Of a stretch of DNA of 64,000 nucleotides, positions 38,301 to 46,756 are shown one piece after another (the stretch's first letter is position 1; every line of letters begins with the position of its first letter). The translations under genes and the position numbers were made by a program. The stretch is taken from positions 29,994 through 93,993 of the forward strand of contig NZ_GL622200.1 in the NCBI RefSeq assembly GCF_000185305.1, in the 5' to 3' direction. Under the pieces are notes generated by a model. The model was not told where the DNA came from. It saw only the letters and a program-made list of their open reading frames with translations, and did no database searches. Origin of the DNA: Aggregatibacter segnis ATCC 33393. Lineage in GTDB: Bacteria > Pseudomonadota > Gammaproteobacteria > Enterobacterales > Pasteurellaceae.

Positions 38301-39190
38301 TGCGGTGGATTTTCTGACTGTTTTTCTTTCTCGGTAGTATGAATGATTTGCATGCTATCGTTGTTTTTCGTGACCCGATTTTTACCTGTGGTGACATTGA
38401 CTTCCCGTTTGCTCCAAATACCAGCATTGATTTCCGCACTGCGGCTAATGATGTCCGTGTAGTCTGTTTGGCTGTTGTCGAGACCTTTTCCCTCTACGGT
38501 GACTTTGCCTTTCTCAACCTTGAAACTGTCTAGCGAACCATGATGAATTTCCGGCTTTCCGGTGGTAAAGGTGGCACGTTCCGCATTCATGATGCCACAG
38601 CCCTGACAATGAATGCCGTTTGGGTTGGCAATAATGACATCCGCTTTTCTCCCGGCGACCTCAACATACCCTTTCAGTTGGCTAGGATGATTGGAATTGA
38701 CTTCATTCAGAATCACCTTGGCTTCACCACCGGCGAGATAAGGGTTACCTTGAATCCAACCGCCCTGTTGGGTCTGCGTATTTTTCCGACTGTTATTTAA
38801 GATAGCTCCTTGCGTATCGATGTCAAAATGGCTGTAACGGTTATGGGATAGTCCTTGAGCATTCGGTGTTTGAATGTTGACTTGAGGTAACCCGTTAGCG
38901 GTTTGTAAAACAACCGGGTGTTGATTTGCCGCTGCCGTCGAATCGGCTTGAATCATCAATGTCTCGGCGTACGCTGATGGTGAGACAAGAGAAACGAATC
39001 CAAGAGCACAAAAGACGGCGAACGTCAGGGATTGCAGTGAAGGATAAAATGAAAAACACGCCGAAGATTGACCGCACTTGAGATAGTCTCTTTCTGTGTT
39101 CCCTGCGGTCGTCATTTTCGCTAATTCGGAGGTGACGATAAAACGTTGTAAGGTTTTGCTAAAAAGGACGCGATAGCGATGTTTGTTCAT
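32354..39190 (-). CDS. Filamentous haemagglutinin-like exoprotein (TpsA/CdiA-type) with hydrolase-like C-terminus
   Basis: 2278 residues, secreted by the TpsB partner encoded just upstream. In order: extended signal peptide (MNKHRYRVLFSKTLQRF... cleavage near AYA, residue 75); TPS secretion domain with NPYLAGGEAKVILNEV and ANPNGI (189-193) followed by a CQGC pair; long beta-helix with haemagglutinin repeats (LDNRQGTLAGK; LTAQQINNQSGGIYATQRG); Gly/Ser-rich region (NVGVAVKFGNGVAAG); variable C-terminus from about residue 1950. The latter holds NNVAHSLGVSG with serine 2141 in an A-H-S-L-G elbow as in alpha/beta-hydrolase lipases. Four intragenic uptake signals occur. The toxin activity is an inference. 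Confidence 0.85.
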   Translation of the reverse strand: MNKHRYRVLFSKTLQRFIVTSELAKMTTAGNTERDYLKCGQSSACFSFYPSLQSLTFAVFCALGFVSLVSPSAYAETLMIQADSTAAANQHPVVLQTANGLPQVNIQTPNAQGLSHNRYSHFDIDTQGAILNNSRKNTQTQQGGWIQGNPYLAGGEAKVILNEVNSNHPSQLKGYVEVAGRKADVIIANPNGIHCQGCGIMNAERATFTTGKPEIHHGSLDSFKVEKGKVTVEGKGLDNSQTDYTDIISRSAEINAGIWSKREVNVTTGKNRVTKNNDSMQIIHTTEKEKQSENPPHFALDVTHLGGMYAEKIHLIGTEQGLGVNHAGHIGASAGEVVIDAKGHVVNQGFIGAQGNIQLQSSENIENRGTIHTKEKQHLKSKNLDNRQGTLAGKQIQIDAAHVDNRKVSEEGSLIVATNNILVQANTLDNRGTKNTTNPTQGIQAAQVTLTAQQINNQSGGIYATQRGTLNVTSTLDNRQGDILSAEQLDIYGDKSHANMNNAEGKIHAGKHVTLTAKTLQNEGNISTTGNADIALTDGIELNNAFQVNGDLRFTTEGKFTNKSKLNIGHRVNIHATEIENTQAAEISSKTTQISTALFTNRGLIDGETTRIEGESLNNIGTGRIYGDQLSFAATHLTNAKEGGSSATIAARKRLDFGINTLKNLDQSFIFSLGDLHIGGTLSENGEAVGRAKEIINGSGIIEAMGDGKINTTTLLNTDLHLKLGINESREYFHQVAKTTDSQRFTVDKDGIFAWNKKRSEAWFQFYDGRPTQYQNDWIGWRYNRTTKTSKIDVQTPGKILIGGHLTLIGDHLKNQYSKLLVGKSLILGEQSITQNLSHQTLSEGSATLINEDVIGNIDRLDKGSVFKWVHYRSRGLKKSHGHKDTDHKHYEVAHPTEHFNFNVVKNHIGDPEAVRKESDNTSVAAHTPANVISPVENTLRLPNQSLYKINPHADSHYIVETDPRFADKRQWLSSDYMFHALRADPQNMLKRLGDGFYEQRLINEQINQLTGRRFLEGYTSDYEQYKALMDNGLYYAKKWNLTPGVALTAAQMKELTSDLVWFEKRETQLPNGEKINVLAPKVYLSRRNSKINGEGSLISAHQVIIRGMNQVDNSGTILGNSSLSITAQNIKNNEGRLQANHLSLSAENELLNLGGTFEAKDNLAAHAKNLRFESKLSETKDTGDFYKKDISKAAELNLTDKNGKLQVHADENIVVKGIRANIAGDAAFYAKGDLELGTVSRINKEHYRMNADNYYLLDQENQIGNQIQVKGNAQYIAGQNITVTGNQLHSDAETTIAAQGNIDIHEGRVKEHLNSAIKTTDRGLVSKKTITAKHRHDYDLAEASMIDADKIHLQSNNGNIKVQGSNLVAENGFTAQGKNIDIREAENRVYSEDFYSKKKSGMLGGGIGVTFGSQKQTLETDQTRLYASGSQVGSLNHDTRFIAENRYTQTASAVSSAKGNVDILAQQATIKAADDKYESNMKQTFEQKGLTIAITSPILSALQAVQSTIKSAQQTGNSKNNRINAMSAVNTGFDAYRAGQAVGQAQNALSNVMNGSEGMDSMVGIQITYGQQKSESKTHTEGKTAATAQVNAGGKVNIVATGAGKASNITINGSDVSGKQGTFLGADNDINITAAEQTHKERSTNKSSGFNVGVAVKFGNGVAAGITVGGNRGKGYGNSDETSYVASHVGDANSQTTIQSGGDTNLIGSQVKGKRVEVNAENLNIKSLQDKSSYDGKQTNVSGSVTVGYGFAAGGSFSKSKINADHASVNEQAGIYAGDDGYDVNVEKHSNLKGALVTSTQTAENEGKNRFSTGTITHSDIENYSNHNAKGFGVGGSVTIGGGNAPKEIGGVELQKIGKNNADGSGKVETGGIAGIGSQGNWGVAKGLISGLFGQVSDKDNEHGVTTSSINTKNLIIRDKEAQEQLTGKSINETIKALNQENRHQKLAKADIESIKSDLERNLSVATKFMENVNSVGDEIYYQMEKNEDSVFSIQKKTENCNHINCLDFETDNSQALKRIIYSNDLLTDEQAQLLSKVATAGMLNLKREDKVSSAILYDKDLSSIDETAVILNRGSTNYLNEFIFTGFERFRAWANLPSVFGASNATRDHAQITKKLNEYNAHRIAQGKEAISANNVAHSLGVSGNKNMLNWSEYVGNRYDNTKVNFLHLGGSYPSEGVDKQAKQLFGSVNTEYHGVKGDVVYSGLGGLFIGNNPNAKQVEGLSFGQAHSEANQNINNLKYIYKLRDKDDKWIKTEEIIKNIYPLDFNRKFNSFDKE

Positions 39191-39269
39191 AATATATCCT
39201 TGTGGTTTATTCGATTAATTTTATGGGGGGGCAATGCATTGGGTTGTCATGTTTCCGTGATCGCACAGA

Positions 39270-41042
39270 CTAAAACGCGAGGTTTAAATTGAAGCCCAAT
39301 ACCTTGCTTTTATGTTGAAATCCTTGGGGTACATGGAGTGCTTTGCCGGCGAAAACGTCGTAACTCAATGCCTTCCAGCCGCCACGCAGACCGATACCGG
39401 AACCAACCATTGAGCGCCCCAGTAATTCATCGGTTGATCTACCTCGCACAACGCCTTTATCCAGGGTGAGATAAAGTTGTTGACCGCTTTGGGCGATATG
39501 CCATGCCAATTCATTACGCCATACCCAACCGCGTTCGCCGGAGAGAGTTAATTCGCCGTCGGTTCCACGTACCGTATAACGTCCGCCAATACTGAACCGA
39601 TCTTGCATGACCAACGGGGTTCGATTCCATTGCGCACGCCAGAGCGAGTTGAAATGGAAAGATTGTGTTGCCCATTGGAAAGGATGGGTGAGTTCTATTT
39701 CTGTGGTGAGGATTTTCATGCGTGATGACCCTTCATTAAAGCGTTCTTCCGGATGACGTTTAGCATGATAGGCGCCGGTTCCGCGCTTAAAGTTTGCGTT
39801 AAATGCCAAGGTGGAATGGTTCCAATTAAAACGATGGGTTAATCCCACTTCCCAGCCGGCGGTTCGCTTACGCTGAATGTCGATTTCTGCCTTATTGATG
39901 GCGTTGGAAGATTGTCTTCCCCAAAGGGAAAATGCGAGCTGGGTTTTGTGTTGCATGTGACGAAATAGCACACGGGAAAGACTGATTTTGCGCGTTTCAC
40001 TGCGGCCGGAATAGCGCACTTTCGCCCCATAGGCTGCGGCAACTTGTTGGTGATATTGATTCACGTTATGGGAGGCGCTTAATTGCCAATAACGAAATGG
40101 AACAGAATAAGAAAAGTGCACGTTTTGACTGCGTCTAGGGCCCTTTTCATCTGAACCTAACCAACTTGGGCGTTTCATGGTGTGCGTAAATCCGGCGTAA
40201 AATAAGTCGTTCGCCGTGAACAGATTATCTAAAGAAAGAGTGGCTGAACCCTGTAATCGACCGGTTGCCGTCGAACCGGCATCATCCAAGCCGAGCGCTA
40301 GTCGAAACGGAAAACGTTGTGCGTATTGCACCCATAAATCACTTTCACCGGGGAGCGCATCATTTTCTTGGACGGGAAGAAGTTCCAGCTTGGCATCTGC
40401 CGTCGGCAGGCGTTTAAGATTTTCTAAGGATTGTTCTATGTCGCGCAGATTTAAAATGTCACCTTGTTGTGGCACGAGTGCCGTCCAGGCAGTGAGTGGT
40501 GTTAATTTTTTGACCGCACTTTGGTCTTCAAATAAAACATGGCGTAGTCTGCCGGGAATCACGGTGAGTACCAATTTTCCATCGTTGAGGTCTTGTTCGG
40601 TGATGACGACACGTGTAGTGATATAGCCTTTTTCAATGATGTTGTTTTGCATTTGTCTCATGAGGCTGTTGAGCCCTTGTGTGCCGAAACAATGAGGCAA
40701 GGTTAGTGCTAGGCCGTCTTTGGCTTGGTGATAAGCCCATTGAAATTGGCTTGGAAGATGCGCCTTATCGGAAGAGGGCGTGTTGATATAATCGTTTATT
40801 TCAATTTGCGTAATGGGAAAGCAGGGCTGTTCCGCCTGTGGCAAGGTCCATTTTTCCGCTGTCGGTTTAGCAAGATGAATGGTGTTGTCGGTACGGCGCT
40901 GTATTTCACGTTCTTTTTCCGCTTGTTGTTGGCGTTGTTGCTGTTGCGCATCTAGATTGGCGCTGAAATGATGATCGGCATAGCTTGCTTGGGCGCAGAT
41001 AAAGCCAATAAAAAGAAAGCGTGATTGATAAATAATGCGCAT
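39270..41042 (-). CDS. TpsB/ShlB-FhaC-type outer-membrane transporter
   Basis: Two-partner secretion pore of 590 residues that exports the adjoining exoprotein. From ATG 41042: signal peptide MRIIYQSRFLFIGFICAQASYA, a Gln-rich N-terminal helix (ANLDAQQQQRQQQAEKERE), POTRA domains (CFPITQIEIND; YITTRVVITEQDLNDGKLVL), then a barrel with DRFSIGGRYTVRGTDGE (conserved VRG motif) and terminal FNLNLAF. The start is preferred over 41096 because it begins the signal peptide and follows GGGGA. Order B-A-lipoproteins. Confidence 0.92.
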   Translation of the reverse strand: MRIIYQSRFLFIGFICAQASYADHHFSANLDAQQQQRQQQAEKEREIQRRTDNTIHLAKPTAEKWTLPQAEQPCFPITQIEINDYINTPSSDKAHLPSQFQWAYHQAKDGLALTLPHCFGTQGLNSLMRQMQNNIIEKGYITTRVVITEQDLNDGKLVLTVIPGRLRHVLFEDQSAVKKLTPLTAWTALVPQQGDILNLRDIEQSLENLKRLPTADAKLELLPVQENDALPGESDLWVQYAQRFPFRLALGLDDAGSTATGRLQGSATLSLDNLFTANDLFYAGFTHTMKRPSWLGSDEKGPRRSQNVHFSYSVPFRYWQLSASHNVNQYHQQVAAAYGAKVRYSGRSETRKISLSRVLFRHMQHKTQLAFSLWGRQSSNAINKAEIDIQRKRTAGWEVGLTHRFNWNHSTLAFNANFKRGTGAYHAKRHPEERFNEGSSRMKILTTEIELTHPFQWATQSFHFNSLWRAQWNRTPLVMQDRFSIGGRYTVRGTDGELTLSGERGWVWRNELAWHIAQSGQQLYLTLDKGVVRGRSTDELLGRSMVGSGIGLRGGWKALSYDVFAGKALHVPQGFQHKSKVLGFNLNLAF

Positions 41043-41240
41043 TGTATGATTCCCCATGTAAAAAATGTCAGGAAAATAGGGAATCTTGGATAGCAACTCA
41101 ATTTCATTAGCGTATTTTTGCGAGCCGGATCGCGATGATGAAAAATTATCGTAAAAATAATTTGGGTTTTTAAACGGGAGAAATCAGGTCCGGTGCAAAT
41201 TAGTGGTATATTTGTGCGGCGTTACAAGAAAGGAATAATT

Positions 41241-42506
41241 ATGGTTATGCAGTATCAAATGAATAAGTCACTACTTCGGGCTAAAAACATGTTAAGCAGG
41301 CAAAAAATGGGTCTGATTTTCACCGCACTTTTGTTCTGTACGCCCCTTTCTTTTGCAGCACCTAACGAGGATTTATCAAAAATTCATCAGCAAATTCAAC
41401 AACAAAAACAGAAAATTGAGCAGCAAAAACGGGAACAGCAGAAACTACAGAGCACATTAAAAACTCAAGAAAATCAGATTAATTCGGTGATCGGGCAATT
41501 ACGTCAAACGGAATCGGATTTAAAAGAAATTCGCAAAAATATCAGCGATACCGATAGACAAATCAAACAGTTACAAAAACAAGAAAAAGAACAAAAAGCA
41601 AAATTGGCGAAGCAGTTGGATTCTGCTTATCGTTCAGGCACGAACCCATCAGTGGTGGAGCGGATGTTGTCCGATAAAGGGCAAAATGCAGAACGCATGA
41701 AAGCGTATTATGAGCATTTGAATCAAGTTCGGATGGGGTTAATTGAGGAGCTGAAGAATACGCAGGAGCAGCTGGCAAAACAAAAAGCCGCCATTGCAGA
41801 ACAACATAAAACGCAACAAGCGCAACTTGCCGGACAGAAAAAACAGCAGCAAGAATTGCAAAAAGTGCAGAAGGAACGGCAAAGCACATTGAACCAACTG
41901 AATCAAAACTTAACGCGTGATGAAAATAAATTAGAAGCGCTGAAAGCGAACGAAAATGCCTTGCGCCAAGAAATCCAGCGTGCGGAACAAGTGGCGCGTC
42001 AGCAAGAACAACGTGAGCGTGAGGCGTTAGCGCAGAAAAAACAGGCGGAAGAAACGAAAAATCACAAGCCTTATCAGCTAACAGCGCAAGAGCGACAACT
42101 GTTGAACAGCACTGCCGGATTAGGCACACCGAAAAAACAATATGGTTTTCCGGTGGCGGGCAAAGTCGTGAACAGTTTTGGTTCAACTCAAATGGGCGAG
42201 TTGCGTTGGAAGGGGATCGTGATTGCGGCGGGCGCCGGTACACCGGTGAAAGCCATTGCTGATGGGCGGGTGATTCTCGCCAACTGGTTGCAAGGTTACG
42301 GCTTAATGGTGATCGTGAAACATGGTGAGAGCGATTTAAGTTTGTATGGCTATAACCAATCGGTTGCCGTGAAAGAAGGGCAGCTCGTGAAAGCCGGCCA
42401 AAAAATCGGTGAAGTGGGCAATAGCGGCGGCCAATCGAAAAGCGGATTGTATTTTGAGATTCGTCGCAAAGGTGTGGCAGTGAATCCGTTAGGTTGGTTG
42501 CGATGA
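41241..42506 (+). CDS. envC: Murein hydrolase activator EnvC
   Basis: Periplasmic coiled-coil protein that activates AmiA/AmiB amidases at the division site. The 421 residues have an N-terminal signal (MGLIFTALLFCTPLSFA), long Gln/Lys-rich coiled coils (QQIQQQKQKIEQQKREQQ), and a C-terminal LytM/M23 domain (VVNSFGSTQMGELRWKGIVI... GNSGGQSKSGLYFEIRRKG). The metal-binding histidines of active M23 peptidases are missing, as expected for EnvC. The ATG at 41241 follows AAAGGA. Overlaps the next gene by ATGA. Confidence 0.93.
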   Translation: MVMQYQMNKSLLRAKNMLSRQKMGLIFTALLFCTPLSFAAPNEDLSKIHQQIQQQKQKIEQQKREQQKLQSTLKTQENQINSVIGQLRQTESDLKEIRKNISDTDRQIKQLQKQEKEQKAKLAKQLDSAYRSGTNPSVVERMLSDKGQNAERMKAYYEHLNQVRMGLIEELKNTQEQLAKQKAAIAEQHKTQQAQLAGQKKQQQELQKVQKERQSTLNQLNQNLTRDENKLEALKANENALRQEIQRAEQVARQQEQREREALAQKKQAEETKNHKPYQLTAQERQLLNSTAGLGTPKKQYGFPVAGKVVNSFGSTQMGELRWKGIVIAAGAGTPVKAIADGRVILANWLQGYGLMVIVKHGESDLSLYGYNQSVAVKEGQLVKAGQKIGEVGNSGGQSKSGLYFEIRRKGVAVNPLGWLR

Positions 42507-43330
42507 CCTTGGTGATCAGAAAAACGTTGTTGTTGGCGACCGCACTTTTGGCGGCGCCCTTTGCCTATTCTGCTAAATTGGCCATTGTCATTGACGATTT
42601 AGGGTATCATGCGAAAGAAGATGCTCAGATTTTGGCAATGCCAAAAGCCGTGTCGGTGGCGATTATTCCGGCTGCACCTTACGCCAAACAACGGAATCAA
42701 CAGGCGTTCCAACAAGGGCGCGATATTCTGATTCATATGCCCATGGAAACGCAGTCTAAAATGAAAATTGAAGACGGTGGGTTGCATTTGGGCATGTCGC
42801 AAGGGGAGGTGAATCACCGCGTTCAAACGGCTCACAATATTGTTTCCAATGCCATTGGGATGAACAATCATATGGGCAGCGCCGCCACGGCAGATGGGCC
42901 GTTAATGACCAAATTAATGACCGCACTTCGTGAGCGTCATTTGTCTTTCCTCGATAGCCGCACTATTGGTCGCAGTGTGGCGGGTAAAATGGCAAAAGAA
43001 CAAGGTGTACGCACGTTAGATCGGCATATCTTTTTAGATGATAGCGATGCGTTTGCCGATGTGCAACGACAATTTCAAGCTGCCGTACAATATGCGCAGA
43101 AACACGGCATCGCCATTGCCATCGGGCATCCGCGAAAAAATACCATTGCCGTCTTGCAAGCGGGTATCGCTAATTTGCCGGCGGACGTGCAGCTTGTTTC
43201 TATGGGCAGTTTGTGGCGAAACGAAAAAGTCGCCCCGCCGAAACCTTTTATGTTTCTCTTTAGCGAAATGCCTGCCCCCACCTCCACTCCACCTTATACC
43301 GCAGTGCCATTGTTGCGTGGTGTGCCTTAG
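42503..43330 (+). CDS. Divergent polysaccharide deacetylase family protein (YibQ-like)
   Basis: 275 residues with a signal peptide (TLLLATALLAAPFAYSA) and a NodB-like fold: LAIVIDDLGYHAKED, DILIHMPMETQ, MGSAATADGPLM and IAIGHPRKNTI. Periplasmic. In E. coli yibQ also follows envC. Its ATG overlaps the envC stop (ATGA), indicating translational coupling and a shared envelope role. Confidence 0.9.
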   Translation: MTLVIRKTLLLATALLAAPFAYSAKLAIVIDDLGYHAKEDAQILAMPKAVSVAIIPAAPYAKQRNQQAFQQGRDILIHMPMETQSKMKIEDGGLHLGMSQGEVNHRVQTAHNIVSNAIGMNNHMGSAATADGPLMTKLMTALRERHLSFLDSRTIGRSVAGKMAKEQGVRTLDRHIFLDDSDAFADVQRQFQAAVQYAQKHGIAIAIGHPRKNTIAVLQAGIANLPADVQLVSMGSLWRNEKVAPPKPFMFLFSEMPAPTSTPPYTAVPLLRGVP

Positions 43331-43343
43331 TCTTGTCGTTTAG

Positions 43344-44018
43344 TTACACAGATGCTTTAGAGAGCTTCTGTAACAGTCTATCCATCGCACGATAGCCAAG
43401 AGCTTCTGCTAAGTGTCGCTGGTGAATTTGCTTTTCCCCTTCTAAATCCGCAATGGTACGGGAAACCTTGAGTATGCGGTGGTATGCCCGTACAGACAGT
43501 CCGAGTTTGGTCAGCGCATTTTCTAAAAATAGCGCATCTTTTTCCTCTAGTTTGCAATCCCGTTCAATTTCTTTGCTGGTTAAATGGGCGTTAATTTTGC
43601 CGGCACGTTGAAGCTGAATAGCGCGTGTTTTTAAGACTTTTTCTCTCACCATTGCACTGGATTCACCACGGTCACCGCTATTTTGCAGACTCCCTTGCGG
43701 CAACAACGGCACTTCAATAGATAAATCGAAACGATCTAAAAAGGGGCCGGACAGACGATTTAAATAGCGCATGATTTGTTGTGGTGACGTGCGGTTATGT
43801 GTGCCTTGATAATGCCCTGTGGGGCTTGGGTTCATGGCGGCAATCAGCTGAAATCTTGCCGGAAATTGAATCTTGGCATTAGCGCGGGAAATGATGATTT
43901 CACCGCTTTCTAACGGCTGGCGGAGCGCGTCTAATACCTTGCGTTCGAATTCCGGCAGTTCATCCAAAAACAACACGCCATTGTGTGCTAGGGAGATTTC
44001 CCCGGGTTTTGGAATCGA
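43344..44018 (-). pseudogene. comM: comM, C-terminal part, cut off by the Tn7-like transposon
   Basis: Codes for the last 224 residues of ComM (SIPKPGEISLAHNGVLFLDE... YRAMDRLLQKLSKASV), a hexameric helicase that drives branch migration during natural transformation. The Walker B-type LFLDELPEFERK and MNPSPTGHYQG are in this half; the Walker A is in the other half at 56634-57494. An open frame continues into the transposon end to an ATG at 44048 but lacks a ribosome site, and the half without its P-loop cannot be functional. Confidence 0.93.
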
Positions 44019-44023
44019 ACCGC
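44019..44023. repeat. Target-site duplication, left copy
   Basis: ACCGC, immediately before the transposon's TGT end and identical to 56634-56638. Removing one copy plus the element restores the comM frame exactly. Confidence 0.93.
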
Positions 44024-44047
44024 TGTCAAAGTTACAAATAAGTGGCA
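44024..44047 (+). repeat. Left terminal inverted repeat of the transposon
   Basis: 24 bases, TGTCAAAGTTACAAATAA followed by GTGGCA, matching the right end (56610-56633, complement) at 20 of 24 positions. Further TnsB-site-like copies follow at 44131-44146 (ACAAATAGCTGTCAAA) and 44164-44176 (AATAAATGTCAAA). Confidence 0.88.
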
Positions 44048-44181
44048 TGATTGATAATACATGGCACGGTAGAATAAGGCTTTAGCCTATTTTTTACCTC
44101 AAAAAGATACTATTTAATGGCGTTATTTACACAAATAGCTGTCAAAATACTTAAAAAGAAATAAATAAATGTCAAATTATT

Positions 44182-44844
44182 ATGAAAAAAGAACATACAT
44201 TTAAACAAGTCCGTAAGATTAAATCTACACGCCTTAGCGTATCGGGTTTACTCCCTTTTAAAGATGGAGTAAGCATTCCTTATGAATCTACGCTTGAGCG
44301 AGATTTCCTGCTTTATTTCACTTACCTACCATTAGTAGAGGAAATCATTGCTCAACCTGCACGCATACTGTTTGTAAAAAATGGTATGACTTACCCTTAC
44401 ACGCCCGATTATTTGATTCGTTTCAATGACGGACGGCGTTCACTTTTAGTCGAAGTCAAACCCAAATCAAAATGGCAGGAACATTGGCGTGATTGGAAAG
44501 AAAAATGGAAAGCGGCAATGGCATTTTGTAAAAAAAATGAGTGCATCTTCCATATTTATGATGAAGATAAAATTCGTCACCTTGCATTATTCAACATTAA
44601 CGTTGTTCAACGTTATAAGCGATTACAATGCGATCTTGAAGATATTGAAGCGGTACTTAATCAAGTTAAATTGCACGGCAGTATCACAATAGATTTCCTC
44701 CTTTCTCGCCTTTTTACTGGCTCACTCTATCGAGTAAAAGGATTGCAGATTATTTATCACTTATTAGCTACCAAGCAACTGACTTGCAACTGGTTTGAGC
44801 CATTATCTGAATTTACTGAAGTTTGGGGGTATTCAAATGACTAA
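44182..44844 (+). CDS. tnsA: TnsA-type transposase endonuclease
   Basis: 220 residues. In Tn7, TnsA cuts the 5' ends of the element and pairs with TnsB for cut-and-paste transposition. The restriction-endonuclease-like core is visible as E35/E39 (YESTLERDF), D76 (YTPDYLIRF) and E91-x-K93 (LVEVKPKSKW). The C-terminal half would contact TnsC. tnsB starts 8 bases before its stop, so they are coupled. Confidence 0.9.
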   Translation: MKKEHTFKQVRKIKSTRLSVSGLLPFKDGVSIPYESTLERDFLLYFTYLPLVEEIIAQPARILFVKNGMTYPYTPDYLIRFNDGRRSLLVEVKPKSKWQEHWRDWKEKWKAAMAFCKKNECIFHIYDEDKIRHLALFNINVVQRYKRLQCDLEDIEAVLNQVKLHGSITIDFLLSRLFTGSLYRVKGLQIIYHLLATKQLTCNWFEPLSEFTEVWGYSND

Positions 44845-46756
44845 GGGATTTATTCATCCACGCTATCACGGTCGATTAGAGCGTGGTCGTCTCATTTTGC
44901 AAAAAGGCAATGTTTATGTAAACCGCGAAGATGGTGAACAATATGAATTGATTGAGTATTTAGATGAAGATGCACAAGTAATGATCCGAAATCTTCATAC
45001 TCGCCAAAGTAAGATTGCCAGTATTCATCAGCTTGAGAATTTGAAAGTAAATGAACGCGAAGATGTTTCGGTTGATTTAAGCGCCATCAGCGATGAATAC
45101 TGGGAAAAAGCGTTAGAAAAATACGAAATGATTAAGCCGTTGCTTAATTATGAGCAACATTGCCCTGCTTCTGTAAAGGAACGTGCAAAAGAGGTGGGGG
45201 TGAGCGATCGAAGTTTATATCGTTGGATCCAAGCGTACAACTCTCTCGGCTCTATCGCTGGTTTAGTAAGTCGCAAGCGTGGCTGGGGGGAAGGTAATTC
45301 GCGTTTAAGCAAAGAACAAGATGAGTTGGTGACAGCAGTTATCAATGAGTTTTATCTACATAAACAACGCCCAACGATTGAGCAGACGATCCGTGAAGTG
45401 CAGCGTGTCGCCAGTCAAAAAGGGCTTGATAGCCCAAGCCGCCGCACAATCCGACAACGTATTTTGCGTATTTCAGAAGAAGAAAGATTGCGTAAACGCG
45501 GGCAGAAAGAGAAAGCGAAAAATAAATTTACGCCGAAGCCAAATAGTTTCCCGAACGTAGATTTTCCTTTAAGTGTTATTCAAATCGACCATACGCCTGT
45601 TGATTTAATTATTGTAGATAACCAGTATCGTAAGCCGATTGGCAGACCTTACCTAACATTGGCAATGGATGTATATAGCCGAATGATTACTGGATACTAT
45701 CTATCACTTGATGCACCGTCGGTAACATCGGTTGCAATGTGTATTGCTCGCAGCATTTTGCCGAAAGAACGCCTATTACTAGATCATAATGTGAAAGGTG
45801 AATGGGGGGTGTTTGGTTATCCAAATAAAATCCATGTTGATAACGGTGCAGATTTCCGCTCGCTTGATTTATCAAAATCTTGTGAGGCACACGGCATAGC
45901 CCTTGAGTTCCGTCCTGTTGGCCGTCCTGAATTTGGCGGACACATTGAGCGTGTGATCGGTACGTTTATGAAAGAAGTTCACGGTTTGAGTGGTACAACA
46001 TTCTCGAACACGAAAGAGAAAGATACTTATCAATCGGAAGCTGAAGCCGTGATGACCTTAGATGAATTTGAAACATGGCTGGTTAACTACATTGTAAACG
46101 TGTATCACAAACGGACTCACTCTGCTTTAGGTATGTCGCCTGTTCAAAAATGGAAATTAGGGATTTTGGGTGATAAAGATCACGTTGGTTGTGGTTATCC
46201 GCAACTGCCTGTTGATGAACAAACAGTGTTACTTGATTTCTTGCCAAGTGAAAAACGGACTATTCAGCATAATGGCGTAACGATTGATGGTTTACGTTAC
46301 TATGATGTGGCACTTAATATGTACATTAACGATTCCGATGAAAGCGGTAAGAGCAAGGAATTTTTATTCCGTCGAGATCCTCGTAATATCGGCAGGATTT
46401 GGTTCTATGATCCGAAGTTGAAATGTTATTTCCCGATTCCGTTTGCCGACCAGTCTTTACCTGATATGAGTATTTGGGAATACAAACAGGTTCGTCAGTT
46501 CTTGAAAGATAAAGATGAAAAACTCATTCACTCGCAGCAGATCCACGATGCATTAACTGAAATGCGTGAATTGGTTGAACAGTCTGCACTGCGGACGAAG
46601 AAAGCTCGGAGACTGGCTCAACGGCAGAAAGTCCACGCGAAAAGTAAGGTAGTGATCCCAACAAGTTTACCCGAAAGCAAACCAACAGAAACAGTCAAAA
46701 CACCTGCTTCTAACTTGCTTTTAGATAATGAGTTCACGTTTGGAGATATTGAATAA
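44837..46756 (+). CDS. tnsB: TnsB/TniA-type DDE transposase
   Basis: 639 residues; cuts and joins the 3' ends. N-terminal helix-turn-helix region (VKERAKEVGVSDRSLYRWIQ), integrase core with D251 (VIQIDHTPVD), D335 (IHVDNGADF) and E371 (GRPEFGGHIERVIG), D to E spacing 35 residues, then a Mu-type C-terminal barrel and a basic tail for contact with TnsC. Start at 44837 rather than 44795 because MTKGFIHPRYHGRLERG is the coupled start inside tnsA. Confidence 0.93.
   Translation: MTKGFIHPRYHGRLERGRLILQKGNVYVNREDGEQYELIEYLDEDAQVMIRNLHTRQSKIASIHQLENLKVNEREDVSVDLSAISDEYWEKALEKYEMIKPLLNYEQHCPASVKERAKEVGVSDRSLYRWIQAYNSLGSIAGLVSRKRGWGEGNSRLSKEQDELVTAVINEFYLHKQRPTIEQTIREVQRVASQKGLDSPSRRTIRQRILRISEEERLRKRGQKEKAKNKFTPKPNSFPNVDFPLSVIQIDHTPVDLIIVDNQYRKPIGRPYLTLAMDVYSRMITGYYLSLDAPSVTSVAMCIARSILPKERLLLDHNVKGEWGVFGYPNKIHVDNGADFRSLDLSKSCEAHGIALEFRPVGRPEFGGHIERVIGTFMKEVHGLSGTTFSNTKEKDTYQSEAEAVMTLDEFETWLVNYIVNVYHKRTHSALGMSPVQKWKLGILGDKDHVGCGYPQLPVDEQTVLLDFLPSEKRTIQHNGVTIDGLRYYDVALNMYINDSDESGKSKEFLFRRDPRNIGRIWFYDPKLKCYFPIPFADQSLPDMSIWEYKQVRQFLKDKDEKLIHSQQIHDALTEMRELVEQSALRTKKARRLAQRQKVHAKSKVVIPTSLPESKPTETVKTPASNLLLDNEFTFGDIE

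Noticed and set aside
41563..42243. 226-residue minus-strand frame opposite envC
   Set aside because: Antisense to the repetitive coiled-coil and LytM coding sequence; no family match and no initiation signal.
43344..44048. An independent 234-residue ComM-like protein starting at 44048
   Set aside because: Its first ten codons lie in the transposon end and the start has no ribosome site; the frame is the C-terminal piece of the interrupted gene and lacks the P-loop.
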